Assembly: GCA_017642425.1 (NCBI GenBank)
Contig: JAGCPB010000006.1
Coordinates: forward strand, 1 to 62,371
Length of the DNA: 62,371 bases
From: Bacteroidaceae bacterium
Lineage (GTDB): Bacteria; Bacteroidota; Bacteroidia; Bacteroidales; Bacteroidaceae
Direction: 5' to 3'
Positions within the stretch are counted from its first letter, which is position 1. The number at the start of each line of letters is the position of its first letter. The translations under genes were made by a program, and so were the position numbers. The notes beneath the pieces are model-generated. The model searched no databases. It was not told where the DNA came from and saw only the letters and a list, made by a program, of their open reading frames with translations. Shown piece by piece: positions 51,810 to 60,827 of the stretch.

Positions 51810-52730
51810 GTGAAGAGTTTAGTCATCATATTAGGACCTACCGGCGTGGGGAAGACAGAACTGTGCCTGACCCTCGCCGATTTGTTTCATACCCCAATCA
51901 TTTCGGCCGATTCCAGGCAGATGTATGCAGACATTCCCATATGTACCGCAGCCCCTACTCCGGCCGAAAGAGCACGTGCGGAACACTATCTGGTTGGTAA
52001 CCTTGGACTTGATGACTATTACAGTGCGGCAAGATACGAAGAGGATGTTCTTAAACTTTCAGAAAGACTATTCGCAGAGCATGACACATTGCTTGTCACA
52101 GGAGGTTCAATGATGTACATAGATGCCCTGTGCTATGGTATAGACCAGATTCCCACCATTCCGGATGACATCCGCAAGCCTCTTTTGGAGCGCTATCACA
52201 AGGAGGGACTGGACAATCTGGTACAGGAACTCAAGATACTGGATCCGGCCTACTTCAAGGAGGTTGACCGCCGCAATCCCAAGCGTGTTCTGCATGCTCT
52301 TGAGGTCTGCTACCTGACCGGACATCCCTACTCTGACCTGCGCAAGGGAGAGAAAGCGGAGCGTCCTTTCAACATCGTGCGCATCGGACTTACCAGACCT
52401 CGTGAGGAACTGTACGAGCGTATAAACCGCCGCGTTGACATGATGATTGAGAACGGCCTCATTGACGAGGCGCGCCTCATGTATCCGCGCAAAGGGCTCA
52501 ACTCACTCAACACCGTGGGCATGAAGGAACTCTTCAATTGGATGGACGGAGCTCTTACCCCGGACGGCAAACCCTGGACACTTGAATTTGCCATAGAGAA
52601 GATAAAGCAGAACACACGCATCTACTCACGCAAGCAGATGACATGGTTCAAACGCGATGCAGACACCCGCTGGTTTAACCCTGACGATATTCAGTCTATA
52701 ATAGATTATATAAAGGAGAGGACATGCTGA
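51810..52730 (+). CDS. miaA: tRNA dimethylallyltransferase
   Basis: A 306-residue enzyme that adds the isopentenyl group to A37 of tRNAs reading UNN codons. Walker A is GPTGVGKT (residues 8-15), the substrate motif is [15 protein letters not shown], and the later [14 protein letters not shown] and [12 protein letters not shown] fit the family. The start is GTG at 51810, directly after the TAA of the previous gene; no ATG lies at a suitable place, and the family N-terminus ([14 protein letters not shown]) begins exactly here. It overlaps the next gene by seven bases. Confidence 0.96.
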   Translation: MKSLVIILGPTGVGKTELCLTLADLFHTPIISADSRQMYADIPICTAAPTPAERARAEHYLVGNLGLDDYYSAARYEEDVLKLSERLFAEHDTLLVTGGSMMYIDALCYGIDQIPTIPDDIRKPLLERYHKEGLDNLVQELKILDPAYFKEVDRRNPKRVLHALEVCYLTGHPYSDLRKGEKAERPFNIVRIGLTRPREELYERINRRVDMMIENGLIDEARLMYPRKGLNSLNTVGMKELFNWMDGALTPDGKPWTLEFAIEKIKQNTRIYSRKQMTWFKRDADTRWFNPDDIQSIIDYIKERTC

Positions 52731-53335
52731 TAAGACTGTATGAGAAGAATCCCAGCCAGCGCGACATTGACCGCATACTGGACATCCTGAACGGAGGAGG
52801 CGTGATAGTCTATCCCACCGATACCGCCTATGCCTTGGGCTGCCACGCCCTAAAGGAGCGTCCCATAGAGCGTATCTGCAAGATCAAGGGCATGAATCCG
52901 CAGAAACACCGCTTCTCTATAGTCTGCTATGACCTGAGCGACATCAGCCAGTACGTGCAGATAGACAATGCCACATTCAAGACAATGAAACGCAACCTGC
53001 CCGGTCCCTTCACGTTCGTGCTGCGTGCCGGAAACCGGCTGCCCAAGATATTCAGCAACCGCAAGGAGGTGGGAATCCGTGTTCCAGACAACGACATAAC
53101 ACGTGAGATCTGCCGTCAGCTGGGCGCTCCCCTGCTCTCCACCACCGTTCCTTATGATGAATCCGATGACATAGGCTACCTGACAGATCCGGAGCTTATC
53201 GATGAGCGTCTGGGCGATGATGTGGATGTTGTGATTAACGGCGGCGCAGGAGGATTCGAGTACTCCACCGTGGTCTATTGCGTGAATGGAGACCAGGAGA
53301 TAATACGTCAGGGAAAAGGCGTTCTTGACGAGTGA
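52724..53335 (+). CDS. Sua5/YciO/YrdC-family protein, YciO-like
   Basis: A 203-residue protein of the threonylcarbamoyl-AMP synthase superfamily. [37 protein letters not shown] and [15 protein letters not shown] follow the YciO pattern more closely than the YrdC/TsaC pattern. Bacteroidota often use it as the t6A37 enzyme, but that cannot be shown here. It is encoded in overlap with miaA (ATGCTGA), another tRNA A37 modification gene, and mtaB, which acts on t6A37, lies about 8 kb away. Confidence 0.85.
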   Translation: MLIRLYEKNPSQRDIDRILDILNGGGVIVYPTDTAYALGCHALKERPIERICKIKGMNPQKHRFSIVCYDLSDISQYVQIDNATFKTMKRNLPGPFTFVLRAGNRLPKIFSNRKEVGIRVPDNDITREICRQLGAPLLSTTVPYDESDDIGYLTDPELIDERLGDDVDVVINGGAGGFEYSTVVYCVNGDQEIIRQGKGVLDE

Positions 53336-53371
53336 CACAGACTTTAATAACAATAGCATAACACATTCATT

Positions 53372-55576
53372 ATGAAAAAGATATTTCTTATAATGTTAAC
53401 CGCGTTCTTAGGTGTTTCCGTATCTGCGCAGAACAAGCAGCTTACTCTCTCAACAGTAATGGACGGCACCTTCTATGCCACTGGAGCATCATCGGTCACC
53501 CCCATGGCCGACGGTGAGCATTACCTTACAAGCCAGGACGGCCGGCTCATTCTCCAACACTCTTTCAAGACCGGTCAGGTAACTGATACCATTCTCAACC
53601 TGAACAATGTCCGTGGCGAACGCCTACCTGCTTTTGACGGCTATATCCTATCACCTACCGAGGATATTATCCTTCTGCAGACCAACACCAGCAAGATTTT
53701 CCGCCGTTCATTCACAGCAGACTATTATATTTTCACCATACGCAACAACAAGATTGACCCGCTCACTGCAGGCGGTCCGGTACAGGTTCCTTCATTCTCG
53801 CCCGACGGTCATAACATAGCATTCGTGCGCGACAATAACATATTTATAATCAAATTATTATTCAACAATGCTGAAGTGCAGGTCACCAAGGATGGAGTGC
53901 CTAACAAGGTTAGAAACGGCATCCCAGACTGGGCATACGAGGAGGAGTTCGGACTGGTGCGCGCCTACGAGTTCAGCGCCGACAGCCGCATGCTGGCCTG
54001 GATTCGCTTTGACGAACAGCAGGTAGAAAGTTACAATCTGCCTTTCTTCCTTACACACCCCGACCGCAGCGCCTACTCACAGGAACTGGTCTCATACAGG
54101 CCGCAGCAGTATCCCACCGCCGGTGCCGCAAACTCCAAGGTATCGGTCCACTCATTTGACATAAAGAGTTCCGTGATACGTGACATGGACCTCAAGTTGG
54201 ACAGCACAAGCTACATACCGCGCATCAAGTTCGTTGAGAATGAAGACAACAGCCTGTTCATTTTCACCCTGAACCGTCTCCAGAACAAGCTGGAGGTATT
54301 CTCGGCCAATCCCCGCTCTACCCTCTGCACCCTTATCCTGCGTGAGCAGGACGATCGTTACATAGACGAGTTCGGCTATATGCAGACCCAGTTCTACGGC
54401 AATCAGTTCATAATGCAGAGCGAGCGTGACGGACACCGCCACCTCTATCTCTATGACCTTAAGGGACAGCTCAAACGCCAGATTACCAAGGGTGATTTTG
54501 ATGTGCTGACACTCCATGGATTCGATCCCAAGAGCGGCACCGTGTTCTATGAGAGCAATGAATCCGGCATGTATGACTGCGCCGTATGGAAGATTGACGG
54601 CAAGGGCAAGAAAACCATACTCACCCCTGAGCGCGGTACCAGCCACGCCCGTTTCAGCACCGGCTGCAAGTATTTCATCAACTCCTGGTCCGATATGAGC
54701 ACCCCCACCCGCGTCAGTGTCATCACAGATGCCGGCAAGACCCTGCGCATAGTCGAGGACAATCAGGAGGTTGCCACTGCCGCACTTGAATACGGTCTGC
54801 CCAAGAAGGAGCTGTTCTCATTCCAGACTGTCGACGGCACCACTCTCTACGGCTGGATGGTAAAGCCCTCCAACGCCAATGAATCCCATCCCTGCCCCGT
54901 CATCCTGTACCAGTACAGCGGTCCCGGTTCAAACGAGGTGATTAACGAATGGGGCGCAGGTTTCTATCCCGGCGCTGCATTTGAGGCATTGCTTACACAG
55001 AAAGGATATGCTGTTGCTGTGGTCGACGGACGCGGCACCGGGCGTCGCGGAGCCGATTTCAAGAAGCAGACATATAAGCGCCTGGGCGTAATGGAAGCAG
55101 AGGACCAGGTTGCTGCCGCCAAATATCTGGGGTCCCGGCCCTACATTGATGCTGAGCGCATCGCTATCTGGGGCTGGAGCTATGGCGGTTACAACACACT
55201 GATGTCTATGAGTGAGGGTACACCGGTATTCAAATGCGGCGTTGCGGTTGCTCCCGTAACTGATTGGCGTTACTACGATGCTCCCTATACCGAGCGCTTT
55301 ATGCAGCAGCCCAAGGAGAATGCCGACGGCTACCACGATGCATCGGCAATTGACCGCATCAACCGCCTGCACGGCCGTCTGCTCATAGTTCACGGCCTTG
55401 ACGATGATAACGTATTCTTCAGCAACACCGCCTCCTACATCGAGGCGCTGATAAACGCAGGAGTTGATTTTGATATGCAGGTCTATCCCGGCAAGGAACA
55501 CAGCATCACCGGTTACTCCCACCGCAAGCACCTCTTCACCCGCATCCTACGCTTCTTTGACGAGAATCTCAAGTAG
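53372..55576 (+). CDS. Dipeptidyl peptidase IV-like serine peptidase (S9B)
   Basis: A 734-residue exported peptidase with a signal peptide (1-19, ending VSAQ). The N-terminal eight-bladed propeller (about 35-480) is followed by an alpha/beta hydrolase. Its catalytic triad is visible: Ser603 in GWSYGGY, Asp in GLDDDNV (about 677-679) and His710 in GKEHSITG. The Glu pair that fixes the substrate N-terminus appears as YEEEFGLVRAYEF, typical of DPP IV. It should remove X-Pro dipeptides from peptides in the periplasm. It is the last gene of the lpxD run, with a 36-base gap before it. A 193-bp inverted-end element begins five bases after its stop. Confidence 0.94.
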   Translation: MKKIFLIMLTAFLGVSVSAQNKQLTLSTVMDGTFYATGASSVTPMADGEHYLTSQDGRLILQHSFKTGQVTDTILNLNNVRGERLPAFDGYILSPTEDIILLQTNTSKIFRRSFTADYYIFTIRNNKIDPLTAGGPVQVPSFSPDGHNIAFVRDNNIFIIKLLFNNAEVQVTKDGVPNKVRNGIPDWAYEEEFGLVRAYEFSADSRMLAWIRFDEQQVESYNLPFFLTHPDRSAYSQELVSYRPQQYPTAGAANSKVSVHSFDIKSSVIRDMDLKLDSTSYIPRIKFVENEDNSLFIFTLNRLQNKLEVFSANPRSTLCTLILREQDDRYIDEFGYMQTQFYGNQFIMQSERDGHRHLYLYDLKGQLKRQITKGDFDVLTLHGFDPKSGTVFYESNESGMYDCAVWKIDGKGKKTILTPERGTSHARFSTGCKYFINSWSDMSTPTRVSVITDAGKTLRIVEDNQEVATAALEYGLPKKELFSFQTVDGTTLYGWMVKPSNANESHPCPVILYQYSGPGSNEVINEWGAGFYPGAAFEALLTQKGYAVAVVDGRGTGRRGADFKKQTYKRLGVMEAEDQVAAAKYLGSRPYIDAERIAIWGWSYGGYNTLMSMSEGTPVFKCGVAVAPVTDWRYYDAPYTERFMQQPKENADGYHDASAIDRINRLHGRLLIVHGLDDDNVFFSNTASYIEALINAGVDFDMQVYPGKEHSITGYSHRKHLFTRILRFFDENLK

Positions 55577-55581
55577 GCACC

Positions 55582-55774
55582 GCCGTACTATTCCCTTTGG
55601 GGACGCAACGCTCCGAGGCTACTCCGCAACCCCTACGGACCCTAAACGCCGAACTCGTCCTCATCGTCCCCTACGGGGCCGAACGTTCCTCGAACAAACG
55701 GCGTTCTTAACGGGATCCTTCGGGGCGCTCCGCTTACGCCTCTCCACGATGGTCCCCAAAGGGAATAGTACGGC
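55582..55774. repeat. 193-bp element with 23-bp perfect inverted ends
   Basis: The ends 55582-55604 and 55752-55774 are exact reverse complements (23/23), starting GCCGTACTATTCCC. The interior folds further: AACGCCG near 55646 with CGGCGTT near 55700, and a central CCCC-TAC-GGGG. No reading frame in it looks like a gene. Size and ends fit a MITE or a structured intergenic repeat. No target duplication is evident. Confidence 0.7.
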
Positions 55775-55778
55775 TACT

Positions 55779-55796
55779 GCAAATGGGAACATTTGC
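55779..55796. terminator. Small hairpin after the element
   Basis: GCAAAT-GGGAAC-ATTTGC followed by TTTGAT. It is a short, weak terminator-like hairpin between the converging S9B peptidase and methyltransferase genes. Confidence 0.4.
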
Positions 55797-55828
55797 TTTG
55801 ATACTCGCACTAGAAAATTAAATGATAA

Positions 55829-56533
55829 TTACTTATAAATTAGGAAGATACAGGGTATCTTTTCAAGTTGGGGAAGATGGCCGATCCACTCCTTTACCGT
55901 GCGGGTTTTGATGTATTCGTCCTTGGTCGTGAGACCGGCGGCGATGCACAGATGGGTTTGGGGACGGCAGGCTTTTAGGATGTCGGACATCATTTTGGCG
56001 TTGCGGTATGGGGTTTCTATGAAGAGCTGGGTCTGATTCTCGGTGTAGGCTCGCTGTTCAAGGCGTTTTAGGGTTTTGATTCGCTCATCGGGTTCTATGG
56101 GCAGGTAGCCGTTGAAGGCAAAGCTTTGGCCATTGAATCCGGAGCCCATTACTGCAAGGATTATGCTTGAGGGGCCTACCAGGGGGACTACCTTCAGGCC
56201 TTTGCGCTGGGCTATGGCTACTACATCGGCCCCGGGATCGGCTACGGCGGGACATCCGGCCTCGGATATCACTCCCATGGGATTGCCCTCCTCCAGGGGT
56301 ATCAGCATGCTTGCCACCTCTTCGGGGTTGGTATGTTTGTTTAGGGTGTAGAAGGTGAGCTGGTCTATGTCGATGCTGCGGTCCACCAGCTTCAGGAAAC
56401 GGCGGGCGGTACGGACATCCTCCACAATGAAATGGCGTATGCCCATGATTATTTCGTGGTTGTATGCAGGCAGGACCTGCTCAACAGGAGTTTCACCCAA
56501 AAGATTGGGAATTAGGTATAAAGCGGGAATCAT
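55829..56533 (-). CDS. RsmI-like SAM-dependent methyltransferase
   Basis: A 234-residue tetrapyrrole-methylase-fold enzyme. The N-terminal ALYLIPNLLG, the SAM region GVISEAGCPAVADPGADVVA, and VVPLVGPSSIILAVMGSGFNGQSFAFNGYLP follow the RsmI (16S rRNA C1402 2'-O-methyltransferase) pattern. It is shorter than E. coli RsmI and has an unusual spacing after the first strand (GETPVEQVLP). It may be a paralogue with another target. The start at 56533 is preferred; an upstream Met six codons earlier is possible. It is divergent from the twin ABC ATPase. Confidence 0.8.
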   Translation of the reverse strand: MIPALYLIPNLLGETPVEQVLPAYNHEIIMGIRHFIVEDVRTARRFLKLVDRSIDIDQLTFYTLNKHTNPEEVASMLIPLEEGNPMGVISEAGCPAVADPGADVVAIAQRKGLKVVPLVGPSSIILAVMGSGFNGQSFAFNGYLPIEPDERIKTLKRLEQRAYTENQTQLFIETPYRNAKMMSDILKACRPQTHLCIAAGLTTKDEYIKTRTVKEWIGHLPQLEKIPCIFLIYK

Positions 56534-56558
56534 GATGCTAAGGTAGCGCATTTTGCAT

Positions 56559-56566
56559 TAACTTCG
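56559..56566 (+). promoter_or_regulatory. Candidate promoter of the twin ABC ATPase gene
   Basis: TAACTTCG followed by C, a TTCG-type -7 box, ends 18 nt before the ATG. On the opposite strand TACCTTAG (56538-56545) is a one-mismatch box for the methyltransferase gene. Confidence 0.4.
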
Positions 56567-56584
56567 CGCTGACATTAGGCAAAA

Positions 56585-58033
56585 ATGGAACAGAACTGCG
56601 GATTCGTGCTCAGAATATCGGATGGCGTGGCTTGCAACCCCAAGTACCGCCTGGCCTCCCCTATCAACGTTTGCCTGGCTCCCGGCCAGCAGACAGCCAT
56701 TGTGGGCCCTAATGGTGCGGGCAAGACTCTGCTCGTTAATACCATGTTGCGCCAATATCCGCTTCTGGACAACCGTGAGGTGGAATACGGTTGTGGCATG
56801 AGCGGGGCAGATATCCGCAACATAACTTTCCGTGACAGCTACGGCAGTGCCGATGCCACCTACTTCTACCAGCAGCGCTGGAATATGACCGAGATGGGCG
56901 AATCGGCCATTGTGCGTGACGCATTCCCCGACATCAAGGATACTGTTTGGAAAGAACGCATTCACACTCTGTTTGGTCTACCATCCATATGGGATAAGCA
57001 GCTTGTAACCCTATCCAGCGGCGAGATGCGCAAGTACCAGCTGGCCCGTGCTCTTGCCGTACGCCCAAAGATGGTAATAATAGACAGCCCGTTCATAGGC
57101 CTGGATATTCAGACACGCGATATGCTGTGCCGTCTGCTTGAAAACCTTATCAGTGAATGGAAGATACAGATAGTGCTGGTGGTTTCACGCCGTGAGGATA
57201 TCCCGCAGTTCATTACTCATATAATTGAGGTAAAAGACCGCTGCTGCAGCGGTGTTTTGCCTATTGAGGAGTATCTGGCACAACCGCTTGATCCACTCCC
57301 CCAGCCTCTTCTGTCACAAGAGACAGTAGAACTGATGCACAATCTCCCCGAGAACGGAATGCAGTCCGATGAGATTGTACATTGCAACCAGGTAAGCCTG
57401 CAATATGAGAATCGCCGCATATTGGGGCCTTTGGACTGGACCATACGTAAAGGTGAGCATTGGGCCCTTCTGGGACCCAACGGAAGCGGCAAATCTGCCC
57501 TTCTAAGTATGGTGTATGCTGATAATCCCCAATCATACGCCTGTGATATTGCTCTCTTTGGCCGTCCTCGCGGTACAGGCGAGAGCATATGGGAGATAAA
57601 AAAGCACATTGGATACGTATCCCCAGAAATGCACCGCTCCTATTGCCGCCGATATCCCGCCATCGATATAGTGGCATCAGGCCTTCATGACACCATCGGT
57701 TTGTATAAAAAAATTACTATAGAAGAAAGGGAGTCATGCCGCATATGGATGAAGATATTCGGAATAATGGATCTTGAGGAGCGTGATTTTCTGGAACTCT
57801 CAAGCGGAGAGCAGCGAATGATACTGCTGGCCCGCGCATTTGTAAAGAATCCCTCCCTACTCATCCTGGACGAACCGCTTCACGGACTGGACAGCCGCAA
57901 CCGCTCACTGGTTATGGAAATAATAAAGGCCTTCTGCGCCAACCCGCAAAAGACCCTCATAATCGTAACCCATTACCCCGAGGAACTCCCCTCCACCATC
58001 GACCACACCCTCACCCTAACCCGTCATTATTGA
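56585..58033 (+). CDS. Twin ABC ATPase, ModF/PhrA-like
   Basis: A 482-residue soluble protein with two ABC ATPase domains. Domain 1 has Walker A GPNGAGKT (about 44-51), signature LSSGEM and Walker B VIIDSPF. Domain 2 has Walker A GPNGSGKS (about 299-306), signature LSSGEQR and Walker B LILDEPLHGLD. Both signatures read SSGE rather than SGGQ. There are no membrane segments and no permease nearby. The layout matches E. coli ModF, once called a photorepair protein, whose function is uncertain. Domain 1 has Ser in place of Glu after the Walker B Asp (DSPF), so only domain 2 may hydrolyse ATP well. Confidence 0.85.
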   Translation: MEQNCGFVLRISDGVACNPKYRLASPINVCLAPGQQTAIVGPNGAGKTLLVNTMLRQYPLLDNREVEYGCGMSGADIRNITFRDSYGSADATYFYQQRWNMTEMGESAIVRDAFPDIKDTVWKERIHTLFGLPSIWDKQLVTLSSGEMRKYQLARALAVRPKMVIIDSPFIGLDIQTRDMLCRLLENLISEWKIQIVLVVSRREDIPQFITHIIEVKDRCCSGVLPIEEYLAQPLDPLPQPLLSQETVELMHNLPENGMQSDEIVHCNQVSLQYENRRILGPLDWTIRKGEHWALLGPNGSGKSALLSMVYADNPQSYACDIALFGRPRGTGESIWEIKKHIGYVSPEMHRSYCRRYPAIDIVASGLHDTIGLYKKITIEERESCRIWMKIFGIMDLEERDFLELSSGEQRMILLARAFVKNPSLLILDEPLHGLDSRNRSLVMEIIKAFCANPQKTLIIVTHYPEELPSTIDHTLTLTRHY

Positions 58034-58051
58034 GGTAAAAAAATCCTGACA

Positions 58052-59686
58052 TTATTGTACTGGACGTACGGACAATCCCCAATTGTCTGATGAAGAAATG
58101 CAATTGGCCTGAAAGGTCATATCGACACAATCCTTATCAGGAGTACCTGTCTTGTATCGGGCCATCTGTCCCGGTAAGGCAATCTGTGAGCCAATGGTCT
58201 CCAAACCTGTATACGGCAGGAAAATGGAATTTTGGTTAACCATACTGATAATCTTGAAGCCTTTGACTCCATCCTGCGCAGACACTGTCCACATACAATT
58301 ATCCATCAACTCATACCACTCGTCAACAGTGGGCAAACGCCAACTGCCGCCCCACTCGTTATGAGCTGCGTCTCCCTGATAATTCTTATGATAGAAGTCG
58401 CCTGACTGGCCTGGATTCTTGGCCCCCACATTACACGTAGCCCATTTTACGCTAAGTCCCAGGTCAACCCATTCGTGCCCGTCACTAACACCGTGTTTCT
58501 CTTCATCCTGAAATATTGAAAGGTACTCCAACAGTTTCTCTTTCATCGGACCTGCAGGCATATTGACGTTCTTGAGGTTTATGCAATTAAAAAATGCATC
58601 TTCGCCTATTTCCGTCACACTGGCCGGTATGACTATCGATTCCAGACTGCTGCAACCGTTAAAGCACCAACCACCTATTGACGTAACACCTTCAGGGATA
58701 ATAACAGATTTAAGGTTGACGCACTGTTCAAACGACCTCCAGCCTATTTTCTTGACACTCTTGGGGATAATAATCTGCGTCAGACCGGCATTATTGCTGA
58801 AAGCGGCGTTCTCAATTGAAGTTACACCATTAGGTATAACTAAAAGATTCCTGATTTTCCCGCAATCCTCGAAAGCGCTTTCCCCGATAAATGAAATCCC
58901 CGACGGGATATTGATCGATTCCAGTTCCATACACAGGCGGAATGCATAGGTATCAATGTTCTTAAGGCTCTCCGGCAGTACAACCCGTTTCAGGTTATGG
59001 CATGCATTGAACGCCCAGTCACCTATTGTAACCACACCCTCGGGTATAGTGACCGATTTTAATACAGTGTTGGTAACAAAAGCATGACCTGCAATAATCC
59101 TGGTGCCCTCCCTGACAGAGTAATCGGACTTGTTGAAAGATTCAGGGTTATTCGGATCAAACCCAATCAGAATATCATTCATGTAGATGACACCGTCTAT
59201 TGTGTCCGTTAAACATCCGCACCCGGAGAATGCGCCATTTCCCACAAAAACGACACTGTCAGACAAAGAAACCCGTCTTAGATTACTGCAACCCGAAAAT
59301 GCCTCATTGGGAATCCGGGTTATTCCATCGGGAATAACTACCGATGTCAGAGTGGTACAGTTACTGAAAGCAGCAAAAAAGATGGAGTTTACCTTATATG
59401 TCGTACCGTCTACGGTTATGTTTCCCGGAATCACCAAATCACCCTTGACCACGGCTGTATCACATCTTAATACCGTGGCGGTGTTGTCCTGATTCAACCG
59501 GTACTTAAGGCCGTCCAGATATGTTTCTTTAGCAGGAGTGTACCGGCTTGACGGTCTGCTCACCTCTGTTTCGTCTGTTATTTTTCCAGGACTTTTCCAG
59601 GTCTTGTAACGCGATTCCTGAGCAGAAACAGCGGTAACGACTGCCAGCATCAACAAAACCAAGCAAATCACTTTTGAAACTTTCAT
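58052..59686 (-). CDS. BspA-type leucine-rich repeat surface protein
   Basis: A 544-residue exported protein with a signal peptide (1-22, ending VSAQ). Residues about 60-385 hold a series of 23-residue LRR_5/BspA repeats with the pattern (A)F..C..L..V.IP.GVT.IG. Then comes a FISUMP-like C-terminal domain (about 405-544: VDLGLSVKWATCNVGA, GSWRLPTVDEWYEL, WGLSVRPVQ). BspA proteins mediate adhesion in several oral and gut species; the ligand here is unknown. The start at 59686 gives the signal peptide and follows a canonical promoter (59705-59735). It converges with the twin ABC ATPase 18 bases away. Confidence 0.9.
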   Translation of the reverse strand: MKVSKVICLVLLMLAVVTAVSAQESRYKTWKSPGKITDETEVSRPSSRYTPAKETYLDGLKYRLNQDNTATVLRCDTAVVKGDLVIPGNITVDGTTYKVNSIFFAAFSNCTTLTSVVIPDGITRIPNEAFSGCSNLRRVSLSDSVVFVGNGAFSGCGCLTDTIDGVIYMNDILIGFDPNNPESFNKSDYSVREGTRIIAGHAFVTNTVLKSVTIPEGVVTIGDWAFNACHNLKRVVLPESLKNIDTYAFRLCMELESINIPSGISFIGESAFEDCGKIRNLLVIPNGVTSIENAAFSNNAGLTQIIIPKSVKKIGWRSFEQCVNLKSVIIPEGVTSIGGWCFNGCSSLESIVIPASVTEIGEDAFFNCINLKNVNMPAGPMKEKLLEYLSIFQDEEKHGVSDGHEWVDLGLSVKWATCNVGAKNPGQSGDFYHKNYQGDAAHNEWGGSWRLPTVDEWYELMDNCMWTVSAQDGVKGFKIISMVNQNSIFLPYTGLETIGSQIALPGQMARYKTGTPDKDCVDMTFQANCISSSDNWGLSVRPVQ

Positions 59687-59704
59687 ATTAATCTGTTTTT
59701 GCGA

Positions 59705-59735
59705 CAAAAGTATATGCCAAATACGCATTGTGCAA
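59705..59735 (-). promoter_or_regulatory. Promoter of the BspA-type gene
   Basis: On the minus strand TTG (59735-59733), 20 nt, then TACTTTTG (59712-59705). This is a canonical Bacteroides promoter, with a predicted start near 59698 and a leader of about 12 nt. It confirms the start codon at 59686. Confidence 0.7.
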
Positions 59736-59769
59736 GGATTCCGCGTTGCAAAACCGTTGCAAGTACAAT

Positions 59770-59806
59770 TAGGGGCACAAAGGGGACGGTTCTTTTTGTG
59801 CCCCTA
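59770..59806. repeat. REP-like hairpin at the end of the GT2 gene
   Basis: TAGGGGCACAAA (59770-59781) pairs perfectly with TTTGTGCCCCTA (59795-59806). The loop carries GGGGACGGTTC, the same core as the REP-like pair at 22.5 kb. The stop codon of the glycosyltransferase gene (TAG, 59804-59806) is part of the stem. Confidence 0.75.
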
Positions 59807-60826
59807 TTCTGACATCAACTGATTGTAGGTTTTCTGGCGTTTAGCGTAGTAGCGCCAGAGGAGGCTGAACTTTACGCGCTCGGGGATGTCTGTGATTGAG
59901 GCCTCCTGAAGGTTCTCTTCACGGCTGTCACGGAACTCCGGCTTGAGGCGGCGGAACTCACGGCGCGCGCGGAACACTGCCTTGAAATCTCCCCAATGAA
60001 ATTTGACAAGGAACATGAGTGCAGCCAGGCCGTCCAGCCAGAAACGCATTCTCATTACCTTTCCAAGCTCATCCTCAGGAAGATTCTTGTAGAGCATGAG
60101 CAGGTTGTTACGGAAATTAAGGAATGTCTTGTATGGATTTGATTTATTCAGCGTTGCGCCACCCACATGATAAACAACGCTCTCAGGAATGCACACGATA
60201 CCGCGGTTACGGCTGCGCATACGCCAGCACAGGTCTATCTCCTCCTGATGTGCAAAGAACCGGTCATCAAGTCCGCCAGCTGCCCAGAAATCTGCACTGC
60301 GAACCATCAGACAGGCACCTGTTGCCCAGAACACAGGCTCAATGGTGTCATACTGCCCCAAATCCTTCTCGATTGAGTCAAACACACGGCCACGGCAGAA
60401 CATATAGCCCCACTTGTCCATATATCCGCCGGCACCGCCCGCATATTCAAACAGTTCAGGATTCTTAAAATCCAGAAGCTTAGGCTGACAAGCCGCAATC
60501 TCCGGATGCACATCCATATAACTCACAAGAGGCAGAAGCCAGTCCTCGGATACCTCCACATCAGAATTGAGCAGGATATAATACTCAGCCTCAACCTCAC
60601 GAAGTGCCATATTGTACCCCTTGGCAAATCCCCAATTCTTCTCCATGCGGATAAGCGGAACCTGCGGGAACTCACGCTGCATCATCTCCATGGAGTCATC
60701 ATTGGAGTCATTATCGGCCACAATCACCTGCACGCCCTCCATGCGCGAATATTTGAGCAATGTAGGCATATAGTGCCTGAGCATTGCGCTGCCGTTCCAG
60801 TTCAGTATGACTATTGCAATCTTCAT
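59804..60826 (-). CDS. Family 2 glycosyltransferase
   Basis: A 340-residue GT-A glycosyltransferase of the rhamnosyl/galactofuranosyl-transferase-like type. It begins IAIVILNWNGSAML and has the nucleotide-binding VIVADNDSNDDS, the DxD-type region LLNSDVEVSEDW, and the acceptor block WATGACLMVRS with the catalytic-side HQEEIDLCWRMR. It probably adds a sugar to a surface polysaccharide at the cytoplasmic side of the membrane. The C-terminal 90 residues hold an amphipathic Arg-rich region that may touch the membrane. It starts one base after mtaB ends (TGATATG), so it is coupled to mtaB. Its stop codon is inside a REP-like hairpin. Confidence 0.9.
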   Translation of the reverse strand: MKIAIVILNWNGSAMLRHYMPTLLKYSRMEGVQVIVADNDSNDDSMEMMQREFPQVPLIRMEKNWGFAKGYNMALREVEAEYYILLNSDVEVSEDWLLPLVSYMDVHPEIAACQPKLLDFKNPELFEYAGGAGGYMDKWGYMFCRGRVFDSIEKDLGQYDTIEPVFWATGACLMVRSADFWAAGGLDDRFFAHQEEIDLCWRMRSRNRGIVCIPESVVYHVGGATLNKSNPYKTFLNFRNNLLMLYKNLPEDELGKVMRMRFWLDGLAALMFLVKFHWGDFKAVFRARREFRRLKPEFRDSREENLQEASITDIPERVKFSLLWRYYAKRQKTYNQLMSE

Positions 60827-60827
60827 A

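Noticed and set aside
55464-55838. A 124-codon frame running through the inverted-end element
   Set aside because: It spans the end of the S9B gene in another frame and the non-coding element, has no start context and encodes Arg/Thr-rich low-complexity sequence.
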